This document shows, piece after piece, positions 35,468-42,813 of a stretch of 49,644 bases of DNA. The notes under the pieces were generated by a model. It was given only the letters and a program-made list of their open reading frames with translations, was not told where the DNA came from and made no database searches. The stretch is from Pseudomonadota bacterium (GTDB lineage: Bacteria; CALINM01), in assembly GCA_026418415.1 (NCBI GenBank), contig JAOABK010000013.1, positions 1 through 49,644 on the forward strand, written 5' to 3'. Numbering within the stretch: position 1 is the first letter of the stretch; every line of letters starts with the position of its first letter. Position numbers and translations under genes: made by a program.

Positions 35468-36898
35468 TTATCTTATTATTTTTTGAAGATAGATAATTCT
35501 TTCCCTTGATTTTTTACCAATTTCGTTATTTGGGTTTATATTTATTTGCTGGGAATAGGCTTTATATGCCATTTGTATGTCTCCTAATTTCTCATAACAA
35601 AATCCCAAATATCCATACACTTCTTCATGTTTAGGAAATACATTTGCAAAGGCAATGAAATAATCTTTTGCTCTCCTATAGTTTCCTGCTTCATAATTGC
35701 TAAGACCTGCAAAATAATGGGAAACCATATCATTTGGGTAGAGCTTTATTGCCTTTTCAAATTGTCTTATAGCATCAAAATAGCTTTTTTGAGAATATCT
35801 AAAAAATCCCATCGCTCTAATGGCTGGTTGATATTCACTATCTAAATCAAGGGCAATTTTTAAGTATTTCTCAGCCATATCATTTAAGCCCCTTTTCATA
35901 TAAATCAGTCCTTTTAAGGTATAAAAAGCTGGTTGAGTTTGGTCTATGCCCAAGGCAAGATCTAATTCTTTATCCGCATCATTTATCTTATTCTCTCTAA
36001 ACAGTCTGTATGCTTTGTCGTAATGTTGAATATAAGCTCTATTAATTGATCTCAATCTTTCATTCATTTTTAAAAAGATATCTCTATTTGTACCATCTCC
36101 ATATAAACTTCTTACAGGATACTGTTCTGAAATGCTTTTTAGTTCCTCAATTCTTATTGATGATCTTGGATGAGTGGATAATAGATCTTCAAAAAATCCT
36201 CTTTCTCTGCTTTCTTTACCAATTTCTTTAAGATAATTATTAACAGAAATTTCTAAATTTTTATGTGCCTGAATAGCGTTTTCTGGTCTATAACCTATCT
36301 TAGTCATGTATTCTAAACCCAATCTATCTGCTTCAAGTTCATCTTGCCTACTATATTTCAAAAGCAGTAAAGTCCCTCCTATACTTCCAGCTTCAAGGGC
36401 TAATCCTGCATAATCCTTTCCTGATAGAAAAATTCCTGCAGTTGTTAATCCTAACTGGGCGAGGATTCCATATGTTGTTTGTCTTGCTGAATGTCTTGCT
36501 GTGACATGACCAAGTTCATGACCCATGATATAGGCAAATTCCGCCTCACTTTCAAGGTTTGCTAAAAGTCCTCTTGTTATTACAATATATCCTGGCACAG
36601 CCCATGCATTTGGGACAGAGCTATTTTGTATGGCGAACTGAATGGGCAAGTTGCTTCTATGTGAGTTTTCATGCAATCTTTTAACAATACTTTCTAAGTA
36701 TTTTTTTAGTTCTGGGTCTTTAAATTCGCCTCCTCCACCTTCTGCTTCCCATAAAGCATTGGGATAAAAATTTTTCCCCATCTCAATTTCCTGAGATTCA
36801 GTAATGAGAACAAGTTCTTTTTTGCCAGTAACAGGATTAGTAGCGCAGGCGCTAATCAATATTAATAAAAAGAGAAAAGCCAATAATTTTTTAAACAT
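35468..36898 (-). CDS. M48-family metallopeptidase lipoprotein with TPR repeats (BepA/YfgC-like)
   Basis: Periplasmic zinc protease of the type that maintains outer-membrane proteins. I start at 36898, where the protein begins MFKKLLAFLFLLILISAC: a signal peptide with lipobox ISAC and lipidated Cys18. The open frame upstream runs into the preceding gene. The 476 aa have the zinc site HELGH (His127, Glu128, His131) and the third ligand in ELEADRLGL (about Glu189), then TPR repeats from about residue 300 (PAFYTLKGLIYMKRGLNDMA; SYFDAIRQFEKAIKLYPND). The layout matches BepA. It lies 7 bp downstream of the tautomerase gene. Confidence 0.9.
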   Translation of the reverse strand: MFKKLLAFLFLLILISACATNPVTGKKELVLITESQEIEMGKNFYPNALWEAEGGGGEFKDPELKKYLESIVKRLHENSHRSNLPIQFAIQNSSVPNAWAVPGYIVITRGLLANLESEAEFAYIMGHELGHVTARHSARQTTYGILAQLGLTTAGIFLSGKDYAGLALEAGSIGGTLLLLKYSRQDELEADRLGLEYMTKIGYRPENAIQAHKNLEISVNNYLKEIGKESRERGFFEDLLSTHPRSSIRIEELKSISEQYPVRSLYGDGTNRDIFLKMNERLRSINRAYIQHYDKAYRLFRENKINDADKELDLALGIDQTQPAFYTLKGLIYMKRGLNDMAEKYLKIALDLDSEYQPAIRAMGFFRYSQKSYFDAIRQFEKAIKLYPNDMVSHYFAGLSNYEAGNYRRAKDYFIAFANVFPKHEEVYGYLGFCYEKLGDIQMAYKAYSQQININPNNEIGKKSRERIIYLQKIIR

Positions 36899-36905
36899 AA
36901 ATGTT

Positions 36906-37109
36906 TTATAACCCCTGTTTTCTCCTTTCTGTGACACTAATTCCACCTATCCCCCAATTATCGGTGTCAACTTCTTCAATTATAACCACAGTCGTTTGAG
37001 GATTCTTACCTAATACATCTACTAAAAGCTGTGTTGCGCCTTTAATTAATTCTGCTTTCTTTTCTGCTGACACATTGTCCTTTGCAATTTTGATGTTTAC
37101 AAGTGGCAT
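36906..37109 (-). CDS. 4-oxalocrotonate tautomerase-family protein (DmpI-like)
   Basis: A 67 aa small tautomerase whose mature N-terminus would be the catalytic Pro1 (MPLVNIKIAK). Compared with classical 4-OT, the position of Arg11 is Asn and that of Arg39 is Val (TTVVIIEEV), while the NWGIGG hydrophobic-wall motif and VTERR tail are kept. This combination recalls the DmpI/HP0924-like subgroup. The physiological substrate is unknown. AAAAAGGAGGAAATA precedes the ATG on the minus strand, a strong Shine-Dalgarno. The protease gene downstream is probably co-transcribed. Confidence 0.88.
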   Translation of the reverse strand: MPLVNIKIAKDNVSAEKKAELIKGATQLLVDVLGKNPQTTVVIIEEVDTDNWGIGGISVTERRKQGL

Positions 37110-37232
37110 TATTTCCTCCTTTTTCTTTATATTTTACCAAAAAAAATCTTATTCAGAAAGATTCCCCTTTCTTTCAAACTTTAATTTTTTTTTTATTTAT
37201 AGTATATTATAACTTCTTTAAAGGGAGTAATA
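37110..37232. promoter_or_regulatory. Divergent promoter region (tautomerase leftward, heptose kinase rightward)
   Basis: This 123 bp A/T-rich gap separates divergent genes. On the minus strand, TAAAAT (reading from 37136 to 37131) is a plausible -10. On the plus strand, overlapping TATATT/TATTAT at 37203-37210 is a plausible -10, followed by the Shine-Dalgarno AAGGGAG for ATG 37233. Convincing -35 hexamers are not seen on either side. No RNA gene or small gene is recognised here. Confidence 0.35.
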
Positions 37233-38237
37233 ATGAAATCGTTGCATAAATTATTAGAAAAATTCAAAGAAGCCAATGTACTTGTAATAGGTGATCTAAT
37301 TCTTGATCACTATATCTGGGGTAAGGTAGATAGAATATCACCTGAAGCACCAGTTCCAGTAGTCAGGGTTACTAAAGAAAGCTTTATGGCGGGTGGATGT
37401 GCCAATGTTGCACTGAATATTCGGGCTTTAAAGGGTAAAGTTAGCATTTGTGGAGTTGTGGGTAAAGACCAATATGGCCGAAAATTATTATCCCTTCTTG
37501 AGAAAAACGGCATTGATAGTACAGGTGTTTTCATAGATAGTAGAATAGGGACTATTAGAAAGACAAGGGTTATTGCTCATCATCAGCATGTAGTAAGAGT
37601 TGATAGAGAAGAGATTTTTACAATTGAAGAAAATATTTTGAGAGAATTAGATAATTTTTTTAAAGAAAGAAAGAGTGTTTATAATGTAATTATTTTTTCT
37701 GATTATGCAAAGGGTTTTATAAACAATAAGCTTGTTGATAGTGTTAAGAAGAACTTTAAGGAATCATTTTTTTTAGCAGATCCAAAGGTTAAAAATATCT
37801 CGCTATTTAAAAATTTCTATTTAATTACTCCAAATAGAAAGGAAGCTATGGAAGCTGTAGGTATGGAGGATAGGGGAAGGGAAGAGGATATAATTAGTGC
37901 TGGCAAAAAACTATTAAAAGATCATTCTTTAAAAAATCTTCTTATTACAAGAGGCGAAGAGGGGATGAGCCTTTTTAGTGGGAATAATCATATTAAGATT
38001 CCAACCTTTGCCCAAGAGGTCTTTGATGTAACTGGTGCAGGCGATACTGTTATTGCAACAATAGGAGCTGGGCTAAGTTCTGGAATACCTTTAATTAAAA
38101 GTTGCATAATTGCAAATCTTGCTGCATCTGTTGTTGTTGGCAAAGTGGGAACCGCTGTAGCAATCCCAGAAGAAATTGAAGATAGGTGGAAAAAATTAGA
38201 TCCCAATGTTAAAGATACCTTAGAAAGATATTTATGA
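37233..38237 (+). CDS. rfaE1: D-glycero-beta-D-manno-heptose-7-phosphate kinase
   Basis: PfkB-family kinase making heptose-1,7-bisphosphate for the LPS inner core. The 334 aa include VIGDLILDHYIWGKVDRISP, EAPVPVV, the substrate loop FMAGGCANVALNIRALKG and the catalytic DVTGAGDTVIA anion-hole motif. Only the kinase domain is present; the nucleotidyltransferase half of HldE is missing, so a separate RfaE2 must exist elsewhere. The presence of this gene argues for a diderm with LPS. AAGGGAG precedes the start. DUF4416 overlaps its stop by 4 bp. Confidence 0.93.
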   Translation: MKSLHKLLEKFKEANVLVIGDLILDHYIWGKVDRISPEAPVPVVRVTKESFMAGGCANVALNIRALKGKVSICGVVGKDQYGRKLLSLLEKNGIDSTGVFIDSRIGTIRKTRVIAHHQHVVRVDREEIFTIEENILRELDNFFKERKSVYNVIIFSDYAKGFINNKLVDSVKKNFKESFFLADPKVKNISLFKNFYLITPNRKEAMEAVGMEDRGREEDIISAGKKLLKDHSLKNLLITRGEEGMSLFSGNNHIKIPTFAQEVFDVTGAGDTVIATIGAGLSSGIPLIKSCIIANLAASVVVGKVGTAVAIPEEIEDRWKKLDPNVKDTLERYL

Positions 38238-38773
38238 GTTTCCTTAAAGACCCCCAACAGGTGAAGCTTTTTTTTAGTGTTTTTAGCAGTGATAAAGAGT
38301 TGATAGAAAATGTTATTAAAGAACTTGAAAGTAAATATGGTTTAGTGGATATGAGTTCAGAATATATGCCCTTTAACCAGACTGATTATTATGAACCTGA
38401 ATTTGGTAAAGAGCTTGTTAGAAAGATAGTTTTCTTTGAAAATCTCATCTCTCCTGAAAAAATAGTGGATATTAAGCTTGAAGCAATGATATTAGAAGAA
38501 AAAAATAGGGTTTTGGAAAAAAGGAGGGTAAATATTGATCCTGGGTATGTGGCATTATCCAGAGTAGTACTCTCTACTGGTAAGGATTACACACACAGAA
38601 TATATCTAAGCAAAGGTGTTTATGCAGATCTGACTTATATATACAAAAAAAATATAGGTTATGTATGTTTGCCCTGGACTTATCCTGATTATGCAACAGA
38701 TAAGTTTAGAAATATTTTTTTGAAGGCGAGGGAAGTTTTAAAAAAGCAGTTGAGGGTTTTTAAAAATGATTAG
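38234..38773 (+). CDS. DUF4416 family protein
   Basis: A 179 aa cytoplasmic protein matching the DUF4416 pattern: FFSVFSSDKELIENVIKELE, EYMPFNQTDYYEPEFG, INIDPGYV-like NIDPGYVALSRVVLSTGKDY, HRIYLSKGVYADLTY and a C-terminal LPWTYPDY. Function is unknown. It is typically found beside YicC, gmk and LPS genes in delta-proteobacteria-like genomes, as here (heptose kinase before, YicC after, overlapping by 4 and 8 bp). Nucleotide or LPS metabolism is suggested only by this context. Confidence 0.88.
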   Translation: MSFLKDPQQVKLFFSVFSSDKELIENVIKELESKYGLVDMSSEYMPFNQTDYYEPEFGKELVRKIVFFENLISPEKIVDIKLEAMILEEKNRVLEKRRVNIDPGYVALSRVVLSTGKDYTHRIYLSKGVYADLTYIYKKNIGYVCLPWTYPDYATDKFRNIFLKAREVLKKQLRVFKND

Positions 38774-39632
38774 CATGACTGGATTTTCTTCAGGGTCTTT
38801 TGTAATCAATTCTTTTAACTTCACGGTTGAAATTAAGTCTTATAATCATAAGTATCTTGATATTTTTTTAAAGTTGCCAAAATACTTAAATTTTCTCGAA
38901 GCTCCAATCAGGAAGGAAATAACTGAAAATTTAAAAAGAGGTAGAGTTGAAATATATATTAATCTTCAAGAAAGTGGTTTTGTAGACATTATTAATTATG
39001 ATAAATTCAAGAAAGCTCTTAAACTTCTAAGTGAGTTAAAAAAAGAGTTTAAATTAAAGGGAGAGATTGGATTTGGGGAAATTTTTTTGCTCAAGGAGAC
39101 ATTTATTAGTGGACCAGAGATAAATAATTTTGATCCTCAATTTCAAGAAAAGTTTATCCTGAATTTTAAAAAAATTCTAAAAAATTTTGTTAAGACGAGG
39201 ATGGATGAAGGTAAGGTTATTGAGGCTGAAGTATTGAACCGTCTCTCATTTATTGAAAAAAAGGTTAAAATTTTAAAAAATATGCTTCCAAGAATTAAAG
39301 AAAAACAAAAAGAAAAAATAAAGAAAAGATTCGATGAGATTTTTTTAAAGGGCTTTGATAGTTCTAGATTAGAGCAAGAAATTGTTTATTTACTTGATAA
39401 AACTGATGTCAGTGAGGAGATTGCAAGACTTGAAGGACATTTAAAAAACTTTAAAAAAATAGCTAAGCAAAAAAATGAGATAGGTAAAAAGTTGGACTTC
39501 TATTTACAGGAAATCTTTAGGGAGCTTAATACCCTTTCTGTAAAATCACAGGATTGTAATATTTCAGAATTGGTTATCGATTTAAAGACCGAAACAGAAA
39601 AAATTCGAGAGATTATACAAAATGTTGAATGA
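38766..39632 (+). CDS. YicC/YloC-family endoribonuclease
   Basis: A 288 aa member of the YicC family, shown in E. coli and B. subtilis to be an endoribonuclease. The N-terminal domain opens MISMTGFSSG with VEIKSYNHKYLDIFLKLP. The C-terminal DUF1732 domain has LDKTDVSEEIARLEGHLKNF, KKLDFYLQEIFRELNTLSVK and the terminal LKTETEKIREIIQNVE. All are standard. It overlaps DUF4416 by 8 bp and gmk by 11 bp, in the usual YicC-gmk-rpoZ order. Confidence 0.94.
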   Translation: MISMTGFSSGSFVINSFNFTVEIKSYNHKYLDIFLKLPKYLNFLEAPIRKEITENLKRGRVEIYINLQESGFVDIINYDKFKKALKLLSELKKEFKLKGEIGFGEIFLLKETFISGPEINNFDPQFQEKFILNFKKILKNFVKTRMDEGKVIEAEVLNRLSFIEKKVKILKNMLPRIKEKQKEKIKKRFDEIFLKGFDSSRLEQEIVYLLDKTDVSEEIARLEGHLKNFKKIAKQKNEIGKKLDFYLQEIFRELNTLSVKSQDCNISELVIDLKTETEKIREIIQNVE

Positions 39633-40239
39633 AAATTTTATTTTAATTATTTCAGGGCCATCAGGCGCAGGGAAGACCACCGTTGTTAATCTTTTTCTGC
39701 AAGAAAATAAAGATTTTTTATTGTCAGTTTCTCACACAACTCGGAAGAAGAGGTTAAATGAGGAAGAAGGTAAGCACTATTATTTTGTTTCAAAAGAAGA
39801 GTTCAATAGAATGGTTGAAAATAATGAATTTGTTGAATGGGCTGAGGTTTATGGAAATTATTATGGTACTTCAAAAAGTGAAATAGAAAGAATTTTAAAT
39901 AATAAAAAAAATATACTATTAGAAATAGATGTTCAGGGAGCAATATCAGTAAAAAAACATTTTCCAGAAGAATCTGTTTTAGTCTTTATACTTCCTGAGA
40001 GTTTCAGTGAGCTAACTAATAGGCTTATTTCAAGAAATACAGAAAATAAGGAAGATTTAGAAAAAAGATTAGAGACAGCCAAAAGAGAGATTGAACAGAT
40101 AAACTTTTATGATTATGTTATAATAAATAAATATGGGTGTGAAAAAGAATCTTCAAATTTATTAAGCTCTATTGTACTGGCAGAAAAGAACAGAACTAAA
40201 AGATTATGGGATAAACTTAAAGTAAATTTCTGGAGGTAA
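39622..40239 (+). CDS. gmk: Guanylate kinase
   Basis: Phosphorylates GMP to GDP. The 205 aa have the P-loop SGPSGAGKTT (11-20), the GMP-binding SHTTRKKRLNEEEGKHYYFV and EWAEVYGNYYGTSK, the DVQGAI segment following LLEIDV, and the lid SRNTENKEDLEKRL. The ATG at 39622 is inside yicC. GMP metabolism next to rel, which consumes GTP/GDP to make (p)ppGpp, is a conserved arrangement. rpoZ follows after 5 bp. Confidence 0.96.
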   Translation: MLNENFILIISGPSGAGKTTVVNLFLQENKDFLLSVSHTTRKKRLNEEEGKHYYFVSKEEFNRMVENNEFVEWAEVYGNYYGTSKSEIERILNNKKNILLEIDVQGAISVKKHFPEESVLVFILPESFSELTNRLISRNTENKEDLEKRLETAKREIEQINFYDYVIINKYGCEKESSNLLSSIVLAEKNRTKRLWDKLKVNFWR

Positions 40240-40244
40240 AAGAT

Positions 40245-40433
40245 ATGGCAAGAATTACTATTGAAGATTGTCTTGAGGTGATACCAAACAGGTTTACCCT
40301 TTGTCACATTGCTGCTAAAAGGGCAAAAATGCTTAAGAAAGGCGCTTCACCTCTGGTTCAATCAAAAAATCGTGAGATTGTAACAGCCCTTAGGGAAATA
40401 GCTGGAAAAAAAATAACTTTAAAAAAGGAATAG
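40245..40433 (+). CDS. rpoZ: RNA polymerase omega subunit
   Basis: A 62 aa omega subunit that helps fold and hold beta-prime and forms part of a ppGpp site in proteobacterial RNA polymerase. The pattern MARITIEDCLEVIPNRFTLC, AAKRAKMLKKG and NREIVTALREIAGKKI is diagnostic. CTGGAGG (40231-40237) precedes the ATG. It lies between gmk and rel, the classical order. Confidence 0.94.
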   Translation: MARITIEDCLEVIPNRFTLCHIAAKRAKMLKKGASPLVQSKNREIVTALREIAGKKITLKKE

Positions 40434-40443
40434 ATTATTTTTT

Positions 40444-40500
40444 ATGTTCGGATATGACCATGTAAAAGAGTATGGAGATAATATCACATGGTCAGATTAA
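40444..40500 (+). other. Possible 18-codon leader reading frame overlapping the rel start
   Basis: ATG 40444 opens a frame of 18 codons (peptide begins MFGYDHVKEY) ending in TAA 40498-40500, ten bases inside rel and in another frame. It runs through the whole inverted repeat around the rel start. Its Shine-Dalgarno is poor (AAGGA about 14 bases upstream, at the end of rpoZ). It may be a chance frame; it is listed because of its position over the rel initiation region. Confidence 0.2.
40455..40494 (+). promoter_or_regulatory. Inverted repeat enclosing the rel ribosome-binding site and start codon
   Basis: TGACCATGT (40455-40463) and ACATGGTCA (40486-40494) are perfect 9 bp inverted copies separated by 22 bases. 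In mRNA the right arm contains the rel AUG (40488-40490) and the loop contains the Shine-Dalgarno GGAG (40474-40477). The hairpin would hide the start codon while exposing the Shine-Dalgarno. As DNA it could instead be an operator. A translational control element is an inference. Confidence 0.45.
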
Positions 40501-42614
40501 ATGAAATTTTGGAGAAAGTATCAGAATATAATCCAAATGCTAACTTAGATATAATTAAAAAAGCTTATATCTTTTCAGCAAGGGTTCACAAAGATCAGGT
40601 AAGATTATCTGGTGAACCCTATCTTAATCATCCTCTTGAAACTGCATATATTCTTGCTGAATTAAAAATGGATGAGTATTGTATATCTGCTGGTCTTTTG
40701 CATGATGTTTTAGAGGATACACTTACAACAAGGGAAGAGCTTATAAAAGAATTTGGAGAAGAGATAACTCAACTTGTAGATGGTGTGACTAAAATAGGTA
40801 AAATCCAATACGCTAGTCATTTAGAACGCAAAGCAGAGAATTATCGTAAGATGCTTATTGCAATGGCTAAAGATATTAGGGTTATTATTATTAAGCTTGC
40901 TGACCGTCTTCATAATATGAGGACATTAGACTTCCACAGTCCCGATAAACAGGAGAGCATATCAAAGGAAACTGTTGAAATATATGCTCCAATTGCCCAT
41001 AGACTTGGAATGTCAAGATTAAAAGGAGAATTAGAAGATCTAGCCTTTAAATACTTAAAACCTGATATATACAAAGAGCTAAAAGAAGCGGTTGAAAAAA
41101 AGGTAAAGGAAAGAGAAAAATATGTTGAAAAAGTTAAGGATATTATAAAAAAAGTCCTTCTTGAACATAATATAAAAGCTGAAGTTTCAGGAAGGCCCAA
41201 ACACATAAGCAGTATATATCAGAAAATGGAAAGACAAAAAGTGGGATTAGATCAAATCTATGATCTAATTGCATTTAGAGTGATTGTTGGGAGTGTCAGA
41301 GAATGTTATGAAGTATTAGGTATATTACATTCCCTTTGGAGACCTATACCAGGAAGGTTTAAAGATTACATAGGGGTACCTAAGCCTAATATGTATCAAT
41401 CTCTTCATACTACTGTAATAGGCCCTGAAGGTGAGAGGATTGAAATACAAATTAGAACTGAAGATATGCATAGGATAGCAGAATATGGTGTTGCAGCACA
41501 CTGGAAGTATAAGGAAAGCAAAGGAAGGACTGCTAAAGATGATGAAGAGAGGTTTGCTTGGTTGAGACAGATACTGGAATGGCAACAGGAAACTAAAGAT
41601 GCAAGGGATTTTATAGAATCTATAAAAACAGAATTATTTACCGATGAAGTATATGTTTTTACTCCCAAAGGTGATGTTAAAGTACTACCAAAGGGAAGTA
41701 CACCAGTTGATTTTGCTTATGCTATACATTCTGATGTTGGGAATCATTGTGCAGGGGCAAAGGTTAATGGAAAGATTGTGCCTTTAAAACATGAATTGGT
41801 AACAGGCGATATTGTAGAAATAATTACTTCTCCTCAGCAAAAACCATCACCCGATTGGTTGAAGTTTGTTAAAACATCGAAAGCTAAGGCAAGGATTAAA
41901 CAGGTATTAAGACAACAACAGTACGAAACAAGTATTGATATTGGTAAAGAACTTATAGATAAAGCGTTAAAAAAACACGAGTTAAGTTTAGCTAAATTAA
42001 CGAAAAATGAAATTAATCAGCTATTAAAAAAGTTCAATCTTAAGAGTGAAGAAGAACTCTTTTCCAGTGTTGGTTTTGGAAGGATATCGCCTATTCAGGT
42101 ATTAGGTGAAGTCATACCCGAAGATAAAAAACAAGAAATAAAAATAGTTGAGTCAACAGTTAATAAAGAAGTTTCAAAAGAAGGCATAATAATTAAGGAA
42201 TTAGATGGTGTATTAATAAAATTCGCTAAATGTTGTAATCCAATCCCAGGAGAACCTATTTTGGGATTTATTTCAAGAGGTAAAGGGATAACCATACACT
42301 CTAAAGAATGCCCGAATATCTTAAACGCTGATCCTCAAAGGATAATTGAAGCTTCATGGGAACCGGGGAAAAAGATTCTAAGGCAAATAAAACTTAGGGT
42401 GGAGTGTGTTGATGAACCAGGGCTTCTTTCAAATATTTCTTCTTCAATATCTGCACAGAATGTTAATATTTCAGAGGCAAAGATTACTACTACTGAAGAC
42501 AAAAGAGCAATTTGTGACTTTAGCGTTCAGATTACAGATACAAATCTTCTATCCAAACTTATTAGTGGTATAGAAAAAGTAAAGGGTGTTTATTCAGTTA
42601 CACGCTTAAAGTAA
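40488..42614 (+). CDS. rel: Bifunctional (p)ppGpp synthetase/hydrolase, Rel/SpoT type
   Basis: Makes and degrades the stringent-response alarmone. The 708 aa have an intact HD hydrolase domain (LLHDVLEDT, His72-Asp73; KLADRLHNMRTL), a synthetase domain with GRFKDYIGVPKPNMYQSLHT (the RxKD form seen in bifunctional enzymes), a TGS domain (VYVFTPKGDVKVLPKGSTPV), a zinc-finger/CC domain (KFAKCCNPIPGEPILGF) and a C-terminal ACT domain. The start codon lies in a 9 bp inverted-repeat arm, suggesting translational control. The 199 bp after the gene hold no recognised feature. Confidence 0.96.
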   Translation: MVRLNEILEKVSEYNPNANLDIIKKAYIFSARVHKDQVRLSGEPYLNHPLETAYILAELKMDEYCISAGLLHDVLEDTLTTREELIKEFGEEITQLVDGVTKIGKIQYASHLERKAENYRKMLIAMAKDIRVIIIKLADRLHNMRTLDFHSPDKQESISKETVEIYAPIAHRLGMSRLKGELEDLAFKYLKPDIYKELKEAVEKKVKEREKYVEKVKDIIKKVLLEHNIKAEVSGRPKHISSIYQKMERQKVGLDQIYDLIAFRVIVGSVRECYEVLGILHSLWRPIPGRFKDYIGVPKPNMYQSLHTTVIGPEGERIEIQIRTEDMHRIAEYGVAAHWKYKESKGRTAKDDEERFAWLRQILEWQQETKDARDFIESIKTELFTDEVYVFTPKGDVKVLPKGSTPVDFAYAIHSDVGNHCAGAKVNGKIVPLKHELVTGDIVEIITSPQQKPSPDWLKFVKTSKAKARIKQVLRQQQYETSIDIGKELIDKALKKHELSLAKLTKNEINQLLKKFNLKSEEELFSSVGFGRISPIQVLGEVIPEDKKQEIKIVESTVNKEVSKEGIIIKELDGVLIKFAKCCNPIPGEPILGFISRGKGITIHSKECPNILNADPQRIIEASWEPGKKILRQIKLRVECVDEPGLLSNISSSISAQNVNISEAKITTTEDKRAICDFSVQITDTNLLSKLISGIEKVKGVYSVTRLK

Positions 42615-42813
42615 ATATAATAAAATTTTGCAGTTATTAAATTAATCTCTAACGGAAATCTTACTTATAGCTAATCTTTGATTTTAAAAAATGTTTTTGT
42701 CTGTTTTATCTAAAAAAATGTACAAGTATTTTCATCTATGTTTGTGAAAAATCTAATAAAAATTCTTTCTTTTAAAAATAATTTGTATTAAAATTAAAAA
42801 AAATTTAGTTATT
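42615..42813. other. Longest non-coding gap: A/T-rich, nothing recognised
   Basis: These 199 bp between rel and the HD-GYP gene contain no open frame of note, no tRNA, no GC-rich hairpin with a T-run, and no well-spaced -35/-10 pair. Two copies of AAAAAATGT occur about 30 bp apart. Promoter elements for the HD-GYP gene may be present but degenerate (TAAAAT near 42789 lacks a credible -35). Confidence 0.5.

Noticed and set aside
36899-36946. Upstream start for the M48 lipoprotein inside the tautomerase gene
   Set aside because: It would place a charged segment before the signal peptide; ATG at 36898 fits a lipoprotein leader.
42684-42722. Repeated AAAAAATGT units before the HD-GYP gene as an operator
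   Set aside because: Only two short A-rich copies in an A/T-rich gap; not distinguishable from chance.
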